64,000 nt of DNA from Desulfuromonadaceae bacterium (lineage in GTDB: Bacteria; Desulfobacterota; Desulfuromonadia; Geobacterales; Pseudopelobacteraceae). A program made the translations under genes and the position numbers. The notes beneath the pieces are model-generated. The model saw only the letters and a list, made by a program, of their open reading frames with translations, made no database searches and had not been told where the DNA came from. Each line of letters begins with the position of its first letter. Within the stretch, counting starts at the first letter, position 1. Shown piece after piece: positions 17,848 to 28,363 of the stretch. The DNA is taken from positions 1 to 64,000 of the forward strand of contig JAQUHA010000012.1 of the NCBI GenBank assembly GCA_028683855.1, read 5' to 3'.

Positions 17848-18633
17848 ATGGCTGAATTAAAACTAACCGCCGTTTCCAAGTCATTTAATACGCAAGCAGG
17901 CGTTATTACAGCGCTCTCCTGTGTAGACCTGACAATAAAAGAGGGAGAATTTCTCTGCGTTGTAGGTCCTTCCGGCTGTGGCAAATCAACATTGCTGAAT
18001 CTTATCGCAGGGTTGGAATTCCCCGACCAGGGGAGGCTGCTGCTTGATGACTCCGAAATAACCGGTCCCGCCGCTGACAGGGTTCTGATATTCCAGGAGC
18101 CTGCGCTATTTCCGTGGCTTTCAGTAATAGACAACGTAGCGTTCGGACTTAAAATGCAGGGGGGTGCAAAACAGCATAGAACCGCTAGAGCGATGGAACT
18201 GCTGGACCTGGTACACTTATCTGCTTTCAGAAGTTCCTGGATTCACCAACTCTCAGGCGGAATGCGTCAGCGCGTTGCACTTGCAAGGGCGCTTGCTCTT
18301 GAACCTGCGGTACTTCTAATGGATGAACCGTTTGCTGCTCTGGATGCGCAAACAAGAGATATGTTACATGAAGAATTGGAAATGTTATGGCAGAAGACCG
18401 GGAAAACGATAGTTTTTATAACACACAATGTAAGGGAAGCCGTCAGGTTGGGCACAAGGGTGCTGCTTATGTCTGCGGACAGCGGCAAATTTGTTAAGGA
18501 GTACCCGATTAACCTCCCCCGTAACAGGCACCTTGAAGATGTTGAGTTGGTCAAAATCGCCTCTGTCATAAGAGACGACCTGAAGGAAGTGGTCGCAACC
18601 GCCTCCGGAAGAAAAGGGTGTCCCAATGGCTAA
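17848..18633 (+). CDS. ABC transporter ATP-binding protein, SsuB/TauB type
   Basis: 261 aa ATPase. Walker A GPSGCGKSTLL, Q-loop FQEPALFPWLS, signature LSGGMRQRVALARAL, Walker B VLLMDEPFAALD and the switch histidine (ITHNVREAV) are all intact. It starts 11 nt after the binding-protein gene and overlaps the permease gene by 8 nt. It energises uptake by the SsuA/SsuC-like partners. Confidence 0.93.
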   Translation: MAELKLTAVSKSFNTQAGVITALSCVDLTIKEGEFLCVVGPSGCGKSTLLNLIAGLEFPDQGRLLLDDSEITGPAADRVLIFQEPALFPWLSVIDNVAFGLKMQGGAKQHRTARAMELLDLVHLSAFRSSWIHQLSGGMRQRVALARALALEPAVLLMDEPFAALDAQTRDMLHEELEMLWQKTGKTIVFITHNVREAVRLGTRVLLMSADSGKFVKEYPINLPRNRHLEDVELVKIASVIRDDLKEVVATASGRKGCPNG

Positions 18634-19456
18634 ACGCGGTAACCCTGCAATTTCCAGAGCTCATGCCCTGCCGTCTTACAGCCGCAAAAACAGTAGTCGA
18701 GTGCAGACTATCGGAATAAGGCTTCTGTTTTTTACCTTTCTCTTTATCCTCTGGCAGACGCTTTTTGCATTAAAAATATGGAATGAGATGCTTTTCCCCG
18801 GACCGCTGGAGGTTATAACAACCGCAGTTGCCGTACTTCAGGACGGCTCGATGGCAACAGCTGTTTTAGCTAGCCTCAAACGTCTGATAACCGGATATGG
18901 CATTTCAGTGGCAGTAGGTATTCCTCTCGGCTTGATAATGGGCAGAAATCGCCTAATAGACGAAACATTCGGGACTCTTGCTCTCGGCCTTCAAGCTCTG
19001 CCCAGCATCTGCTGGCTGCCGCTTGCTATATTGTGGTTTGGCTTGAATGAAATTGCTATCTGTTTTGTCGTTATAATGGGATCCGTGATGGCAATATCCC
19101 TCGCGGTCCGGGATGGTGTGCGCGGGCTTTCCCCTCTGCTGCTGCGAGCGGCCAGAGTGCTTGGCGCAGATGGGGCATCGTTTTATATCCATGTACTTTT
19201 CCCAGCCGCGCTGCCGTCTGTAGTTACCGGAGCGAGGCTTGGCTGGTCATTTGCTTGGCGCTCGCTTATGGCTGCAGAGTTGCTTTATGGAACAGTTGGA
19301 CTCGGCTCAACCCTCTCCATGGGGAGGGAGCTGCATGATATGGGGCTGGTCGTCGCGACCATGCTTATTATTATTGCCATAGGTCTTATTGCTGATCGTC
19401 TTTTGTTCGGAGGCATGGACACCCTTATCCGTGCCAGATGGGGGACAGAAAGATGA
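18626..19456 (+). CDS. ABC transporter permease, SsuC/TauC type
   Basis: 276 aa inner-membrane protein with about six membrane segments. The N-terminal tail is basic, followed by LLFFTFLFILWQTLF. The EAA loop that contacts the ATPase is present (LLLRAARVLGADGASFYIHV). GNxGxG-type ends and AWRSLMAAELLYGTVGLG match the sulfonate/nitrate permease subfamily. It overlaps the ATPase gene. Confidence 0.9.
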   Translation: MAKRGNPAISRAHALPSYSRKNSSRVQTIGIRLLFFTFLFILWQTLFALKIWNEMLFPGPLEVITTAVAVLQDGSMATAVLASLKRLITGYGISVAVGIPLGLIMGRNRLIDETFGTLALGLQALPSICWLPLAILWFGLNEIAICFVVIMGSVMAISLAVRDGVRGLSPLLLRAARVLGADGASFYIHVLFPAALPSVVTGARLGWSFAWRSLMAAELLYGTVGLGSTLSMGRELHDMGLVVATMLIIIAIGLIADRLLFGGMDTLIRARWGTER

Positions 19457-19477
19457 TGATTGAGAGGTTTTTTGCAA

Positions 19478-20368
19478 ATGAGCTTTAATAAACTCGAATC
19501 TGAAAGCATAGAGATAATCCGCGAGGCTGTAGCTGAAGCAGTTAATCCGGTTATGCTCTACTCAATCGGCAAGGATTCATCTGTAATGCTGCATCTTGCC
19601 CGTAAGGCATTTTATCCCGCCACTCCCCCGTTTCCACTGCTGCACGTCGACACAACCTGGAAATTTCGCGATATGTACATACACAGAGAGAAGGTGGTTG
19701 CAGAATCCGGTATGACCTTGATCACATACACCAACACTGATGGACAGACTGCAGGGGTTACACCTTTTACACATGGATCTTCGTATTACACAGATGTAAT
19801 GAAAACCGAAGCCCTTAAACAGGCTCTTGATCTTCACTCCTTTGATGTTGTTTTTGGCGGAGCGCGGCGTGACGAGGAGAAATCTCGTGCAAAGGAGCGT
19901 ATTTTTTCATTTCGTTCAGGGGGGCACAGATGGGATCCCAAAATGCAGCGCCCCGAATTGTGGAACCTTTACAATACACGCATAAGGAGTGGAGAAAGCC
20001 TACGCGTATTTCCTCTTTCGAACTGGACTGAACATGACATCTGGGAATATATACACAAGGAAAGAATCCCGATTGTGCCGCTGTATCTGGCTAAGGAACG
20101 CCCCGTAGTGCTGCGTGGGGGGATCTGGATAATGGTGGATGACGAACGCCTTCCTCTTGAACCCGGAGAGACTCCGCAGATGCGTGTGGTACGTTTCAGA
20201 ACTCTCGGCTGTTATCCGCTTACAGGAGCTATTGAAAGCAGCGCGGCAACTCTTGAGGATATAATAGCCGAAACATTCAAAGCCAGGGTCTCTGAGAGGC
20301 AGGGGCGTCTTATCGATTCAGACCAACCGGGCTCTATGGAGAAGAAGAAACAGGAGGGGTATTTCTGA
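19478..20368 (+). CDS. cysD: Sulfate adenylyltransferase subunit 2
   Basis: 296 aa. With CysN it makes adenosine 5'-phosphosulfate (APS) from sulfate and ATP. The PP-loop is [20 protein letters not shown], and [20 protein letters not shown] and [16 protein letters not shown]-like motifs follow. I take ATG 19478, with GAGAGG 10 nt upstream; the track's TTG lies in front of that site. Its TGA overlaps the cysNC ATG by one base. Confidence 0.95.
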   Translation: MSFNKLESESIEIIREAVAEAVNPVMLYSIGKDSSVMLHLARKAFYPATPPFPLLHVDTTWKFRDMYIHREKVVAESGMTLITYTNTDGQTAGVTPFTHGSSYYTDVMKTEALKQALDLHSFDVVFGGARRDEEKSRAKERIFSFRSGGHRWDPKMQRPELWNLYNTRIRSGESLRVFPLSNWTEHDIWEYIHKERIPIVPLYLAKERPVVLRGGIWIMVDDERLPLEPGETPQMRVVRFRTLGCYPLTGAIESSAATLEDIIAETFKARVSERQGRLIDSDQPGSMEKKKQEGYF

Positions 20369-22209
20369 TGACCACTATTCACTCCCCTCTCCGTTTTATT
20401 ACCTGCGGCAGCGTAGATGACGGCAAATCAACCCTTATCGGGCGGCTGCTTCACGAATCAAAATCCATTTTTGATGATCAGCTGGCAGCTCTTGAGAGTG
20501 ACTCGCGACAGCATGGTACTCAGGGGGAGGATATTGACTTTGCCCTTCTCGTAGACGGACTTCAGGCAGAACGTGAACAGGGTATAACCATTGACGTAGC
20601 TTACCGGTTTTTTGCGACAGAAAAACGTAGATTCATCGTCGCCGACACCCCCGGACACGAGCAGTACACCAGAAACATGGCAACCGGTGCATCTACCGCG
20701 GATCTGGCTATTATCCTCGTTGATGCACGAAAGGGGATTCTGACTCAGACCTGCCGACATAGCCGGATAGTCTCAATGATGGGGATCCGCCATATAGTTT
20801 TAGCGATCAACAAGATGGACCTTGTCAGTTTCAGCGAGTCATTATTTGAAAACATAGCTGCCGATTTTAAAAAGTTCGCTTCTAAACTCGGCTTTTTAAC
20901 AATTCAGGCGATTCCGTTAAGTGCTCTGGATGGGGACAATGTTGTTGTAAGCGGGCATCGCTCCCCTTGGTATCACGGTTCAACACTTCTTACATACCTT
21001 GAAGATATCGATATATCTGAGACAGAAACAACCGGCTCTTTCCGTATGCCGGTGCAGTCCGTCAATAGACCTAATTCAGATTTTCGTGGTTTTTGCGGTC
21101 GAATTGCCCAGGGTTATATTCAACCCGGAGATTCAATCCGGATTCTGCCATCAGGTCAGACCAGCAGAATAAAGCAGATAGTCGTATGGCAGGGGGAACT
21201 TGAATATGCAGAGAGTGGGGACTCTGTAACTCTTACCTTTGCGGATGAAGTGGACGTAAGCCGTGGCGATATGATCGTCTCTTCCGCGCAGCCCGCTCAG
21301 GTTGCCGATCAGTTTGAAGCGCGCCTCCTCTGGATGTCTTCTCACCCCCTGATGCCGGGACGTACATATCTGCTGAAACTCCACTCAAAAGAGGTGATAG
21401 CAACCGTAACCTCTATTAAGTACCTTGAAGATGTGAACAGCGGCGCTCATCTGGCTGCCAAATCGTTGAACCTCAATGAAATCGGCGTTGTAAATATAAG
21501 CCTTCGTCAACAGATCGCATTCGAGCCATATTCAGTCAATCGGGTTCTTGGAGGTTTCATCCTGATTGACAGGCTCACATTTGATACTGTTGGAGCCGGG
21601 ATGATAGATTTTGCCCTCAGGCGGGCTACAAACATTCATTGGCAGGCACTCGAGATAAATCGGGATTTACGGGCTAGGCTCAATAACCAGACACCCCGCT
21701 GCATCTGGTTCACAGGGCTTTCGGGGTCAGGCAAATCTACAATAGCAAATCTTCTTGATAAGCGTCTGCACGCAGACGGACGGCACACGTATATACTTGA
21801 TGGTGATAATGTCCGGCATGGATTGAACAGGGATCTTGGATTCACAGAGGCAGACAGAGTCGAGAATATACGCAGAGTTGCCGAAGTTGCAAAGCTCATG
21901 GTAGATGCCGGATTGATTGTTATGGTCTCGTTCATATCCCCTTATGCATCAGAACGAAGAATGGCAAGGGAGCTTTTTGTTGAGGGTGAATTTATAGAGG
22001 TTTTTGTAGACACGCCCCTTGAAGAGTGTGAACGACGGGATGCAAAAGGACTTTATGCAAAAGCAAGACGTGGAGAGTTAAAAAACTTTACAGGAATTGA
22101 CAGCAGTTATGAACCTCCGGAAAAACCGGAGGTTCATCTCAGAAGCGAAATTGATTCACCCGAAACCTGTATGGAACGTATATTGGCAGCAGTCAGCTTT
22201 TCTTGTTAG
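20368..22209 (+). CDS. cysNC: Bifunctional sulfate adenylyltransferase subunit 1 / APS kinase
   Basis: 613 aa fusion. Residues 1-~430 are the CysN GTPase: [24 protein letters not shown] and AINKMDLV. Residues ~440-613 are the CysC kinase, with [20 protein letters not shown] and [20 protein letters not shown]. CysN drives APS formation by GTP hydrolysis and CysC phosphorylates APS to PAPS. It ends the sulfur operon. Its last 17 nt overlap the 3' end of tatA on the other strand. Confidence 0.95.
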   Translation: MTTIHSPLRFITCGSVDDGKSTLIGRLLHESKSIFDDQLAALESDSRQHGTQGEDIDFALLVDGLQAEREQGITIDVAYRFFATEKRRFIVADTPGHEQYTRNMATGASTADLAIILVDARKGILTQTCRHSRIVSMMGIRHIVLAINKMDLVSFSESLFENIAADFKKFASKLGFLTIQAIPLSALDGDNVVVSGHRSPWYHGSTLLTYLEDIDISETETTGSFRMPVQSVNRPNSDFRGFCGRIAQGYIQPGDSIRILPSGQTSRIKQIVVWQGELEYAESGDSVTLTFADEVDVSRGDMIVSSAQPAQVADQFEARLLWMSSHPLMPGRTYLLKLHSKEVIATVTSIKYLEDVNSGAHLAAKSLNLNEIGVVNISLRQQIAFEPYSVNRVLGGFILIDRLTFDTVGAGMIDFALRRATNIHWQALEINRDLRARLNNQTPRCIWFTGLSGSGKSTIANLLDKRLHADGRHTYILDGDNVRHGLNRDLGFTEADRVENIRRVAEVAKLMVDAGLIVMVSFISPYASERRMARELFVEGEFIEVFVDTPLEECERRDAKGLYAKARRGELKNFTGIDSSYEPPEKPEVHLRSEIDSPETCMERILAAVSFSC

Positions 22210-22381
22210 CGTCCTCACTTTTTGGTTTTATCTCAATCTCATCCTTCCCCTCTGAGGCTTTCTTGAAATTGCGGATGCTCTTGCCAAGTGCGCCCCCTAT
22301 TTCAGGAAGCTTTCCAGCTCCAAAAACTACAAGTACTATAACCAGTATAACTATCAATTCCGGCATTCCGAAACCAAACAT
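22193..22381 (-). CDS. tatA: Twin-arginine translocase protein TatA/E
   Basis: 62 aa from ATG 22381, preceded by GAGGGGGC; the track ORF begins 13 codons earlier without support. It has one membrane helix ([20 protein letters not shown]), the conserved [16 protein letters not shown] amphipathic helix and a charged tail. TatA oligomers form the conduit that exports folded proteins. It stands alone here, without tatB or tatC. The 3' end overlaps cysNC tail to tail. Confidence 0.9.
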   Translation of the reverse strand: MFGFGMPELIVILVIVLVVFGAGKLPEIGGALGKSIRNFKKASEGKDEIEIKPKSEDANKKS

Positions 22382-22518
22382 TCTGCCCCCTCTGAACCCT
22401 CTTTGTATTGATGGTGGCACTATCTCATTGACTCAACAAAAAATCAAGTGTTGCGAAATATGGATTCTCGCGACAAAGCGGGAGGCAGAGGATGTTATTA
22501 ACGGAATAATGTTTGGTT

Positions 22519-22538
22519 AAACAGGTAGTTACCTGTTT
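22519..22538. promoter_or_regulatory. Inverted repeat upstream of the chemotaxis receptor gene
   Basis: AAACAGGTA-GT-TACCTGTTT is a perfect 9-bp inverted repeat with a 2-bp spacer, 20 bp upstream of a good -35 hexamer. There is no U-tract on either side, so a regulator-binding site is likelier than a terminator. Confidence 0.45.
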
Positions 22539-22558
22539 TAAAGTAATAGCCAGATTGA

Positions 22559-22587
22559 TTGACACTCTTTTTGTCGCATGGTACAAC
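22559..22587 (+). promoter_or_regulatory. Candidate sigma-70 promoter for the chemotaxis receptor
   Basis: TTGACA (perfect), 17 nt, TACAAC, 34 nt upstream of the ATG at 22622. Confidence 0.5.
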
Positions 22588-22621
22588 TGAGCCCACTAAA
22601 TAATCGACTGGAAGGTCGTAA

Positions 22622-24289
22622 ATGACAAACATACCCTACAAAACTGTTGCAGCTGTCAGGAGCAGAATCCTGATACTATCTCTGCTCTCTTCGGGAATAG
22701 TTGGAATAATCTCTGTTCTGACCGGTTCAGGCTCAACCATCTTTATTGCAGTAATATTGACGGCTCTCGTTTGTGCATTTCTCTCCTTAAATGTACTGAA
22801 TAAGCTTCTTGCCGGTATTCGTACCGATCAGAATCTGCTTCTCGATGAGCTCCTGCCGACAACTGATCGTTCGTTCTATGATACCGAACCTGACAAACTT
22901 AGGGGCATCTTTTCCGTGCACCATCTTCTTGCAGACTCGATTGAGTCAGCGCAGAAAGAGAACAGAAGGCAGCGGGATCTGATATTGTCAGCGAAAGAGA
23001 AACTGCAGCTATTAATCACCACCCTCTCAACAGCTGACGAGAAAGATGCGGCAAAAGTCCGTGAGGCTGTTAACGCCATTGAACTTCTTAACAGAGAATA
23101 CTCAGTAGTGATTGCGGAAATTGAGGAGCTTTCAGGGCGCACCGACGAAAGAGCATCGATTTCAACTGAGATGAGCGCAACTACTGACGCAATTGCCGAG
23201 AATATTAATCACTACTCCAACTCTGTGCTTGAAACATCCAACTCTATTGAACTTATGGCGCGGGCAACCCGCGAGACGGCAGAGAATATTCGGGCGTTAT
23301 CCTCTTCAACAGAGCAGACTGTCGCATCAATTAATATAATAAGTGCGTCTCAGAACAAGGTAAGGGATAATTCTGAAAAAAGTGCCGCTGTATCGGAGAA
23401 TGTAAGGGCACAGACACAGCAGGGTCTGCACAGCATGGCTGCAACAATGAAGGCGATGCAGGAGATATCAATCAGCAACGAAGAGTCATTTGAGTCAATA
23501 AACCGTCTTTCACGCTACTCCGCCCGGGTGGGTGAATTTCTTGCGGTTATTCAGGAGGTTGTTGAGCAGACGAATCTTCTCTCGCTAAACGCATCAATTA
23601 TTGCTGCCCAGGCAGGGGCGAGAGGGCGTGCTTTTGCGGTCGTTGCAGAAGAGGTGCGCGCACTCGCGAGGCGCACATCAGCCTCGACAAAAGAGATAGA
23701 AGACCTTGTCCGCAACATTCAGAAGGAGACCTCATGTGTACAACGCTCCGTAACACAGGGGAAGGACAGGGTTAAGCAGGGGGTTAAAATTTGCGGAATG
23801 GCTAACAGCGCGCTTGAGGCAATATCCATAAGTTCGGAAGATGCTTTCAAAATGGTTTCAAGTATTGTAGTTGAAACATCTGAACAGGCTGCCAGTATAA
23901 ATCGAATTACAGAAGAGGCTGAAAAAAACCTGGAAAGGGTTCAGCAGATTACTATCGCCACAGAACACCAGCAGCAGAGCAGCAGCGTAATTGTAAGAAA
24001 TCTGGGACAGATGCGGGAACTTGCACACAGGATTAACTCCTCTGCACAGGAGCAGGCAAAGGGAAATCGACTCTACCTGAAAAGCATAATGGAAGATAAC
24101 GATCGAACCAAGGATCTTAACAGCGAGGCTGCTCATCAGATTGCACTTGCAAATCAGGCAGTTACAGCCATCAAAGGTGTTGAGGAACAGATTCTGGCGA
24201 AAAGCGTTGAAAGCCTGTTGCTTGTGGACCTCCTCAAATCCATGCTTGATTTCGACAGTTGCAATGCAGATAAAGAGCCTGAAATATAG
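22622..24289 (+). CDS. Methyl-accepting chemotaxis protein without a periplasmic sensor domain
   Basis: 555 aa. Two membrane helices lie almost back to back near the N-terminus (ILSLLSSGIVGIISVL and IFIAVILTALVCAFLSL), leaving only a few residues outside. The rest is a long cytoplasmic coiled coil. The conserved hairpin tip that contacts CheA/CheW is VVEQTNLLSLNASIIAAQAG, followed by GRAFAVVAEEVRALARRTS. The ligand, if any, must be sensed in the membrane or cytoplasm, or through a partner. It is a single-gene unit, with its own promoter and a terminator behind it. Confidence 0.9.
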   Translation: MTNIPYKTVAAVRSRILILSLLSSGIVGIISVLTGSGSTIFIAVILTALVCAFLSLNVLNKLLAGIRTDQNLLLDELLPTTDRSFYDTEPDKLRGIFSVHHLLADSIESAQKENRRQRDLILSAKEKLQLLITTLSTADEKDAAKVREAVNAIELLNREYSVVIAEIEELSGRTDERASISTEMSATTDAIAENINHYSNSVLETSNSIELMARATRETAENIRALSSSTEQTVASINIISASQNKVRDNSEKSAAVSENVRAQTQQGLHSMAATMKAMQEISISNEESFESINRLSRYSARVGEFLAVIQEVVEQTNLLSLNASIIAAQAGARGRAFAVVAEEVRALARRTSASTKEIEDLVRNIQKETSCVQRSVTQGKDRVKQGVKICGMANSALEAISISSEDAFKMVSSIVVETSEQAASINRITEEAEKNLERVQQITIATEHQQQSSSVIVRNLGQMRELAHRINSSAQEQAKGNRLYLKSIMEDNDRTKDLNSEAAHQIALANQAVTAIKGVEEQILAKSVESLLLVDLLKSMLDFDSCNADKEPEI

Positions 24290-24371
24290 GCTGAAGAAAA
24301 TGTTCAGGAGATATAGATTATTACTCTTTCTATTTTCTGTTCCGCTCCATCCTGACATTTCTAATTCCAAT

Positions 24372-24406
24372 AAAAAAAGCCCCTCAAAATAAGGGGCTTT
24401 TTTTAT
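24372..24406. terminator. Bidirectional terminator between the chemotaxis receptor and leuD
   Basis: AAAAAAAGCCCCT, short loop, AGGGGCTTTTTTT. The A and T tracts allow termination in both directions, serving both convergent genes. Confidence 0.85.
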
Positions 24407-24432
24407 TGAAGATACTTAGCAGAGAAGTGAGA

Positions 24433-24960
24433 TCAGTATTTCTGATCTGCGTAATCCACCCAGCCGCCGGCAAGAACCAACGCCTTGTCGAATGGTGAAA
24501 TCTCGAACTTAAAAGTTTTCTGTTTCCCGCCACCATGCATGGTAAGAGTTTCGTTTTCAATATCAATTGTCATCTCAGCATCAACATCGGATGAGTGAGA
24601 AAATATTAGGTCAAGATCCGCTTTCGGAAGTTCTATTGCAGCCATGCCGCAGTTGAACATATTCTGCCTGAAGATACGGGCAAATGATTCGGCAATTACT
24701 GCCGTAATACCGTTCACCTCAAAGACCCACGGTGCGTGTTCACGAGAAGAGCCGCAACCAAAATTAGCTCTGGATAGAATCACCCTCGCATTCAGGGTCT
24801 TTGCCCCTTTCGGATCAAATCCCGGCAGTTTTAAGTCTTCAAGTATATAAGGCTTCAGATCTTCCTTCGTAATTTCGGTCAGATACTTAGCCGGTATTAT
24901 TTCGTCTGTGTTGATGTCGCTACGGTCAAGAAAGAGGACAGATCCTCCGAATGCTTTCAT
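24433..24960 (-). CDS. leuD: 3-isopropylmalate dehydratase small subunit
   Basis: 175 aa. It pairs with LeuC to isomerise 2-isopropylmalate to 3-isopropylmalate in leucine synthesis. The swivel-domain motifs are clear: RSDINTDEIIPAKYL, NFGCGSSREHAPW and ESFARIFRQNMFNCG. AGGAG lies 7 nt before the ATG. It starts 14 nt after leuC. Confidence 0.93.
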   Translation of the reverse strand: MKAFGGSVLFLDRSDINTDEIIPAKYLTEITKEDLKPYILEDLKLPGFDPKGAKTLNARVILSRANFGCGSSREHAPWVFEVNGITAVIAESFARIFRQNMFNCGMAAIELPKADLDLIFSHSSDVDAEMTIDIENETLTMHGGGKQKTFKFEISPFDKALVLAGGWVDYADQKY

Positions 24961-24974
24961 AGGTAAACTCCTTA

Positions 24975-26258
24975 TTATAGATAATTCCTGGGGTCAGCTA
25001 TTTTCCCCTCAATGGCGCTGGCTGCAGCTGTTGCCGGAGACATGAGGTGAACCATCCCCCCCTTCCCCATTCGCCCCATGAAGTTGCGATTTGTTGTTGA
25101 TGCACAGACTTCACCGTCGGCAAGCACCCCGTTACTCATTCCAAGACAGGCACCGCAGGTAGGGTTTGTTACGCAGAAACCTGCTTCCATAAAAATATCG
25201 ATAAGCCCCTCTTTAATAGCCTGCTGCTGAATTTTAGGAGTAGCAGGTGAGAGTATCCCCCTTACGTTCGGCGCAATCTTTTTACCCTTCAAAATCTCAG
25301 CTGCAATACGCAGGTCTTCAAGCCGTCCGTTAGTACATGATCCGATGTAAACCTGATCAAGCGGAGTTCCTGCAATCTCGGATACTGTTTTGACCTGATC
25401 CGGTTTGTAGCCGAATGTTATAGTCGGCTCCAGCTTTGCTACGTCAATCTCGATAATCTGATCATAGCTTGCATCAGCATCGGCTCGCCATTGCGAATAT
25501 TCGGCAACTGCCGCCTCCCTGCTGGCAAAATCGCCCTGAATAAACGGCCAGAGATAGTCGACAGTTGTCATGTCCGGCTGACAGATGCCGGAAGTGCCGC
25601 CAGCTTCAATTGCCATATTGCAAAGCGTCATACGCGATTCCATACTCATTGAATCAATGGTTGAACCGTGAAACTCCATAACCCTGTCGGTTGCACCGTT
25701 AACCCCAATTCTGCCGATTATGTGCAGAATAACATCCTTGGCATATACACCCTTCGGTAGTGCTCCGTTTACGTTGAACTTGATTGTCTGCGGCTGCCGG
25801 AAAGCGCAGACCCCTTTCAGAATACCAACTTCCAGATCAGTTGTGCCGATACCGGCGGCAAATGCACCGAAAGCCCCATGTGTACAGGTATGGGAATCGC
25901 CCATAATAACCGTGTAGCCCGGCCGGATAAAACCGCACTCAGGGAAAAGTGCATGGCACACACCGTTCGCACCTATGTCAAAGAAATCCTTAATGTCATG
26001 GCGCCGCGCCCAATCGCGGAGTATTTTAGCCTGGGTAGCCGTTTTTGTATCCTTACTCGGTGTTACATGATCAATTACCGCTTTGATCTTTGTTGAATCA
26101 AAGACACGATCTTTACCACGACGGATCAGGTCATCAATAGCAATCGGCGTAGTAATCTCATGGCAGAGCACAGCATCCAGACTGAGAACTTTTGTGCCTG
26201 GGAAAGGCTCATTTACCAGATGAGCCTCAAAAATCTTTTCTGCAGTTGTTTTACCCAT
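24975..26258 (-). CDS. leuC: 3-isopropylmalate dehydratase large subunit
   Basis: 427 aa, the shorter LeuC/homoaconitase-like type. It carries the [4Fe-4S] cluster: YIGSCTNGR supplies the first cysteine and PTCGACLG the pair. MGDSHTCTHGAFGAFAAGIG is a substrate motif. GAGG precedes the ATG at 7 nt. The type is also found for other 2,3-dicarboxylate dehydratases, but pairing with leuD makes the leucine role likely. Confidence 0.92.
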   Translation of the reverse strand: MGKTTAEKIFEAHLVNEPFPGTKVLSLDAVLCHEITTPIAIDDLIRRGKDRVFDSTKIKAVIDHVTPSKDTKTATQAKILRDWARRHDIKDFFDIGANGVCHALFPECGFIRPGYTVIMGDSHTCTHGAFGAFAAGIGTTDLEVGILKGVCAFRQPQTIKFNVNGALPKGVYAKDVILHIIGRIGVNGATDRVMEFHGSTIDSMSMESRMTLCNMAIEAGGTSGICQPDMTTVDYLWPFIQGDFASREAAVAEYSQWRADADASYDQIIEIDVAKLEPTITFGYKPDQVKTVSEIAGTPLDQVYIGSCTNGRLEDLRIAAEILKGKKIAPNVRGILSPATPKIQQQAIKEGLIDIFMEAGFCVTNPTCGACLGMSNGVLADGEVCASTTNRNFMGRMGKGGMVHLMSPATAAASAIEGKIADPRNYL

Positions 26259-26431
26259 ATTTTAGCCTCACATTGATTCAGAATTGCCGCAGTTGTATCA
26301 TAACTGACCGGATAATGTAAACTGGTGAACTTTTTTTTGATACCGTAATATCGACGCCACATAGGATTTTGCATGGAAAAGAGGCTCAAGAATGTTATAA
26401 GAGGAACAAAATCATATATCAGGATCCTATT

Positions 26432-27181
26432 ATGAACCATGAATATCTAAAAGAACTACTGAACTCCGTTCAGGGTGGTGATTTAACAGTTGATGATGCA
26501 ATGACTCAATTACAGCACTTACCCTATCAGGATATCGGCTGTGCTCAGATCGACCATCACCGCCAACTGCGTCAGGGTATGCCTGAAATGATCTACGGCG
26601 AAGGAAAAACAGCCGCACAGATATCGGCAATTGCAAAAGCTATATCAGAAAGAAGAAGCAACGTCCTGGTAACCCGCCTCGGGATTGAAAAAGCTGAAAC
26701 ACTTATAAATGAGTTCCCCGGAGCGACATATCATTCTGATGCCCGCTGTCTCACGCTGGAGCATAAATCACCCGAGCAGAACGGCAAAGGGACGATTCTT
26801 GTCGTATCTGCAGGAACTTCAGATATTCCTGTTGCTTCAGAAGCCGTTGTAACTGCGCGTTTTTTAGGGAACAGGGTCGAACAGATCTACGATGTAGGGG
26901 TAGCCGGAATTCACAGACTGCTCGCCCGTGCTGAACAGCTGACGGCAGCCTCAGTAATAATAGTTGTTGCAGGCATGGAGGGGGCACTCCCCTCAGTAAT
27001 CGGCGGACTGGTGGATAAACCGGTGATAGCAGTCCCGACCTCTGTCGGTTATGGCGCCTCTTTCGGCGGAATAGCAGCTCTCCTTGGGATGCTCAACTCA
27101 TGCGCCTCAGGAGTCACGGTTGTCAACATTGATAACGGCTTCGGCGCAGCCTGCGCCGCAAACCTCATAAACCGGTTGTGA
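26432..27181 (+). CDS. larB: Nickel-pincer cofactor biosynthesis protein LarB
   Basis: 249 aa from ATG 26432, preceded by AGGATCC; the track's start is 21 codons upstream without a ribosome-binding site. LarB carboxylates the pyridinium ring of nicotinate adenine dinucleotide, the first step to the nickel pincer cofactor of lactate racemase. The AIR-carboxylase-like half is evident ([46 protein letters not shown]). It is followed 3 nt later by larC. Confidence 0.92.
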   Translation: MNHEYLKELLNSVQGGDLTVDDAMTQLQHLPYQDIGCAQIDHHRQLRQGMPEMIYGEGKTAAQISAIAKAISERRSNVLVTRLGIEKAETLINEFPGATYHSDARCLTLEHKSPEQNGKGTILVVSAGTSDIPVASEAVVTARFLGNRVEQIYDVGVAGIHRLLARAEQLTAASVIIVVAGMEGALPSVIGGLVDKPVIAVPTSVGYGASFGGIAALLGMLNSCASGVTVVNIDNGFGAACAANLINRL

Positions 27182-27184
27182 CGT

Positions 27185-28363
27185 ATGATTCTTTATCTTG
27201 ATTGCTACGCCGGAATATCCGGAGACATGACAGTAGCAGCACTGATCGATCTTGGTGTGCCGCTCGAATATATCAGCAGTGAGTTGAGCAGACTGGGCAT
27301 CCCCGAAAATTCATACACCCTTTCTGCCAACCGTACCGAAAGGCATTCGATATCGGCTCTGAAATTCGATGTAGCACTCTCCAACTATCAGACGCATCGA
27401 AAATACTCCGATATTGCGGCTATGATATCGAACAGCTCACTATCTGACGCTGTCAGGAGCCGGTCACAATCGGTGTTTCGCAGATTGGCTGAAGCAGAAT
27501 CTAAAGTACATAACGTGCCAATTGAAAATGTACATTTTCACGAAGTCGGTGCAGTTGATTCAATAGTTGATATTGTTGCAACAACCATTGCTCTTGATTT
27601 TCTGAATATTAAAGAGATATACGCATCTCCGTTGCCTCTGGGGAGCGGTTTTGTGGATAGCGCTCACGGCCGCCTCCCTCTCCCCGCTCCGGCGACCGCA
27701 GAGCTGATGCAGGGTATTCCGGTCCATACCGGGTGCGGTCCAGGCGAAAGGGTGACCCCTACCGGAGCTGCAATAGTAGCCGCCCTTGCATCCGGTTTTG
27801 GAAAACAGCCACCCATGATCCTCAATAAAACCGGATCAGGAGCAGGGGGGAAGGATTTCCCCGACTGCCCCAATATTATGCGGGCGTTTCTTGGCAAACC
27901 TATCCAGAAAACGGGGGAGAGCGAGAGGGTGATAGTCGTTGACTGCAACATTGATGACTCTACAGCTGAAATACTGGGCTACACAATGGGACTTCTATTT
28001 GACGCAGGGGCTCTCGATGTCTGGTTTACGCCGATTCAGATGAAGAAAAACCGGCCGGCTACAATGTTCTCATTTCTCTGCAGGTCAGACCATCTTGAAA
28101 AGTTAACAGGCATACTTCTTTCTGAAACATCAGCCATTGGACTTCGCTATTATGAGGCGGACCGGATTGTTTTGAAGAGAAGGGTTGTTGAACAGCAGAC
28201 AGAATTTGGTGCTGTGCGTTTCAAACAGGCACTTGATAAAAACGGAAATATTCTTCGCAACTCTCCTGAGTTTGAGGACTGCCGTCGGATCGCCGGCAAA
28301 TTGCATATTCCATACAGCTCAGTAATACAGAAACTGCAGAGTGCAGGAGCAGACCACACATGA
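27185..28363 (+). CDS. larC: Nickel-pincer cofactor cyclometallase LarC
   Basis: 392 aa, one uninterrupted frame (in some species it is made by frameshifting). LarC inserts nickel into the dithiolated pincer precursor using [23 protein letters not shown] opens the protein; [17 protein letters not shown] and [14 protein letters not shown] follow. It lies between larB and cinA, with a 4-nt overlap with the latter. larE and any lactate-racemase-like client must lie elsewhere. Confidence 0.92.
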   Translation: MILYLDCYAGISGDMTVAALIDLGVPLEYISSELSRLGIPENSYTLSANRTERHSISALKFDVALSNYQTHRKYSDIAAMISNSSLSDAVRSRSQSVFRRLAEAESKVHNVPIENVHFHEVGAVDSIVDIVATTIALDFLNIKEIYASPLPLGSGFVDSAHGRLPLPAPATAELMQGIPVHTGCGPGERVTPTGAAIVAALASGFGKQPPMILNKTGSGAGGKDFPDCPNIMRAFLGKPIQKTGESERVIVVDCNIDDSTAEILGYTMGLLFDAGALDVWFTPIQMKKNRPATMFSFLCRSDHLEKLTGILLSETSAIGLRYYEADRIVLKRRVVEQQTEFGAVRFKQALDKNGNILRNSPEFEDCRRIAGKLHIPYSSVIQKLQSAGADHT

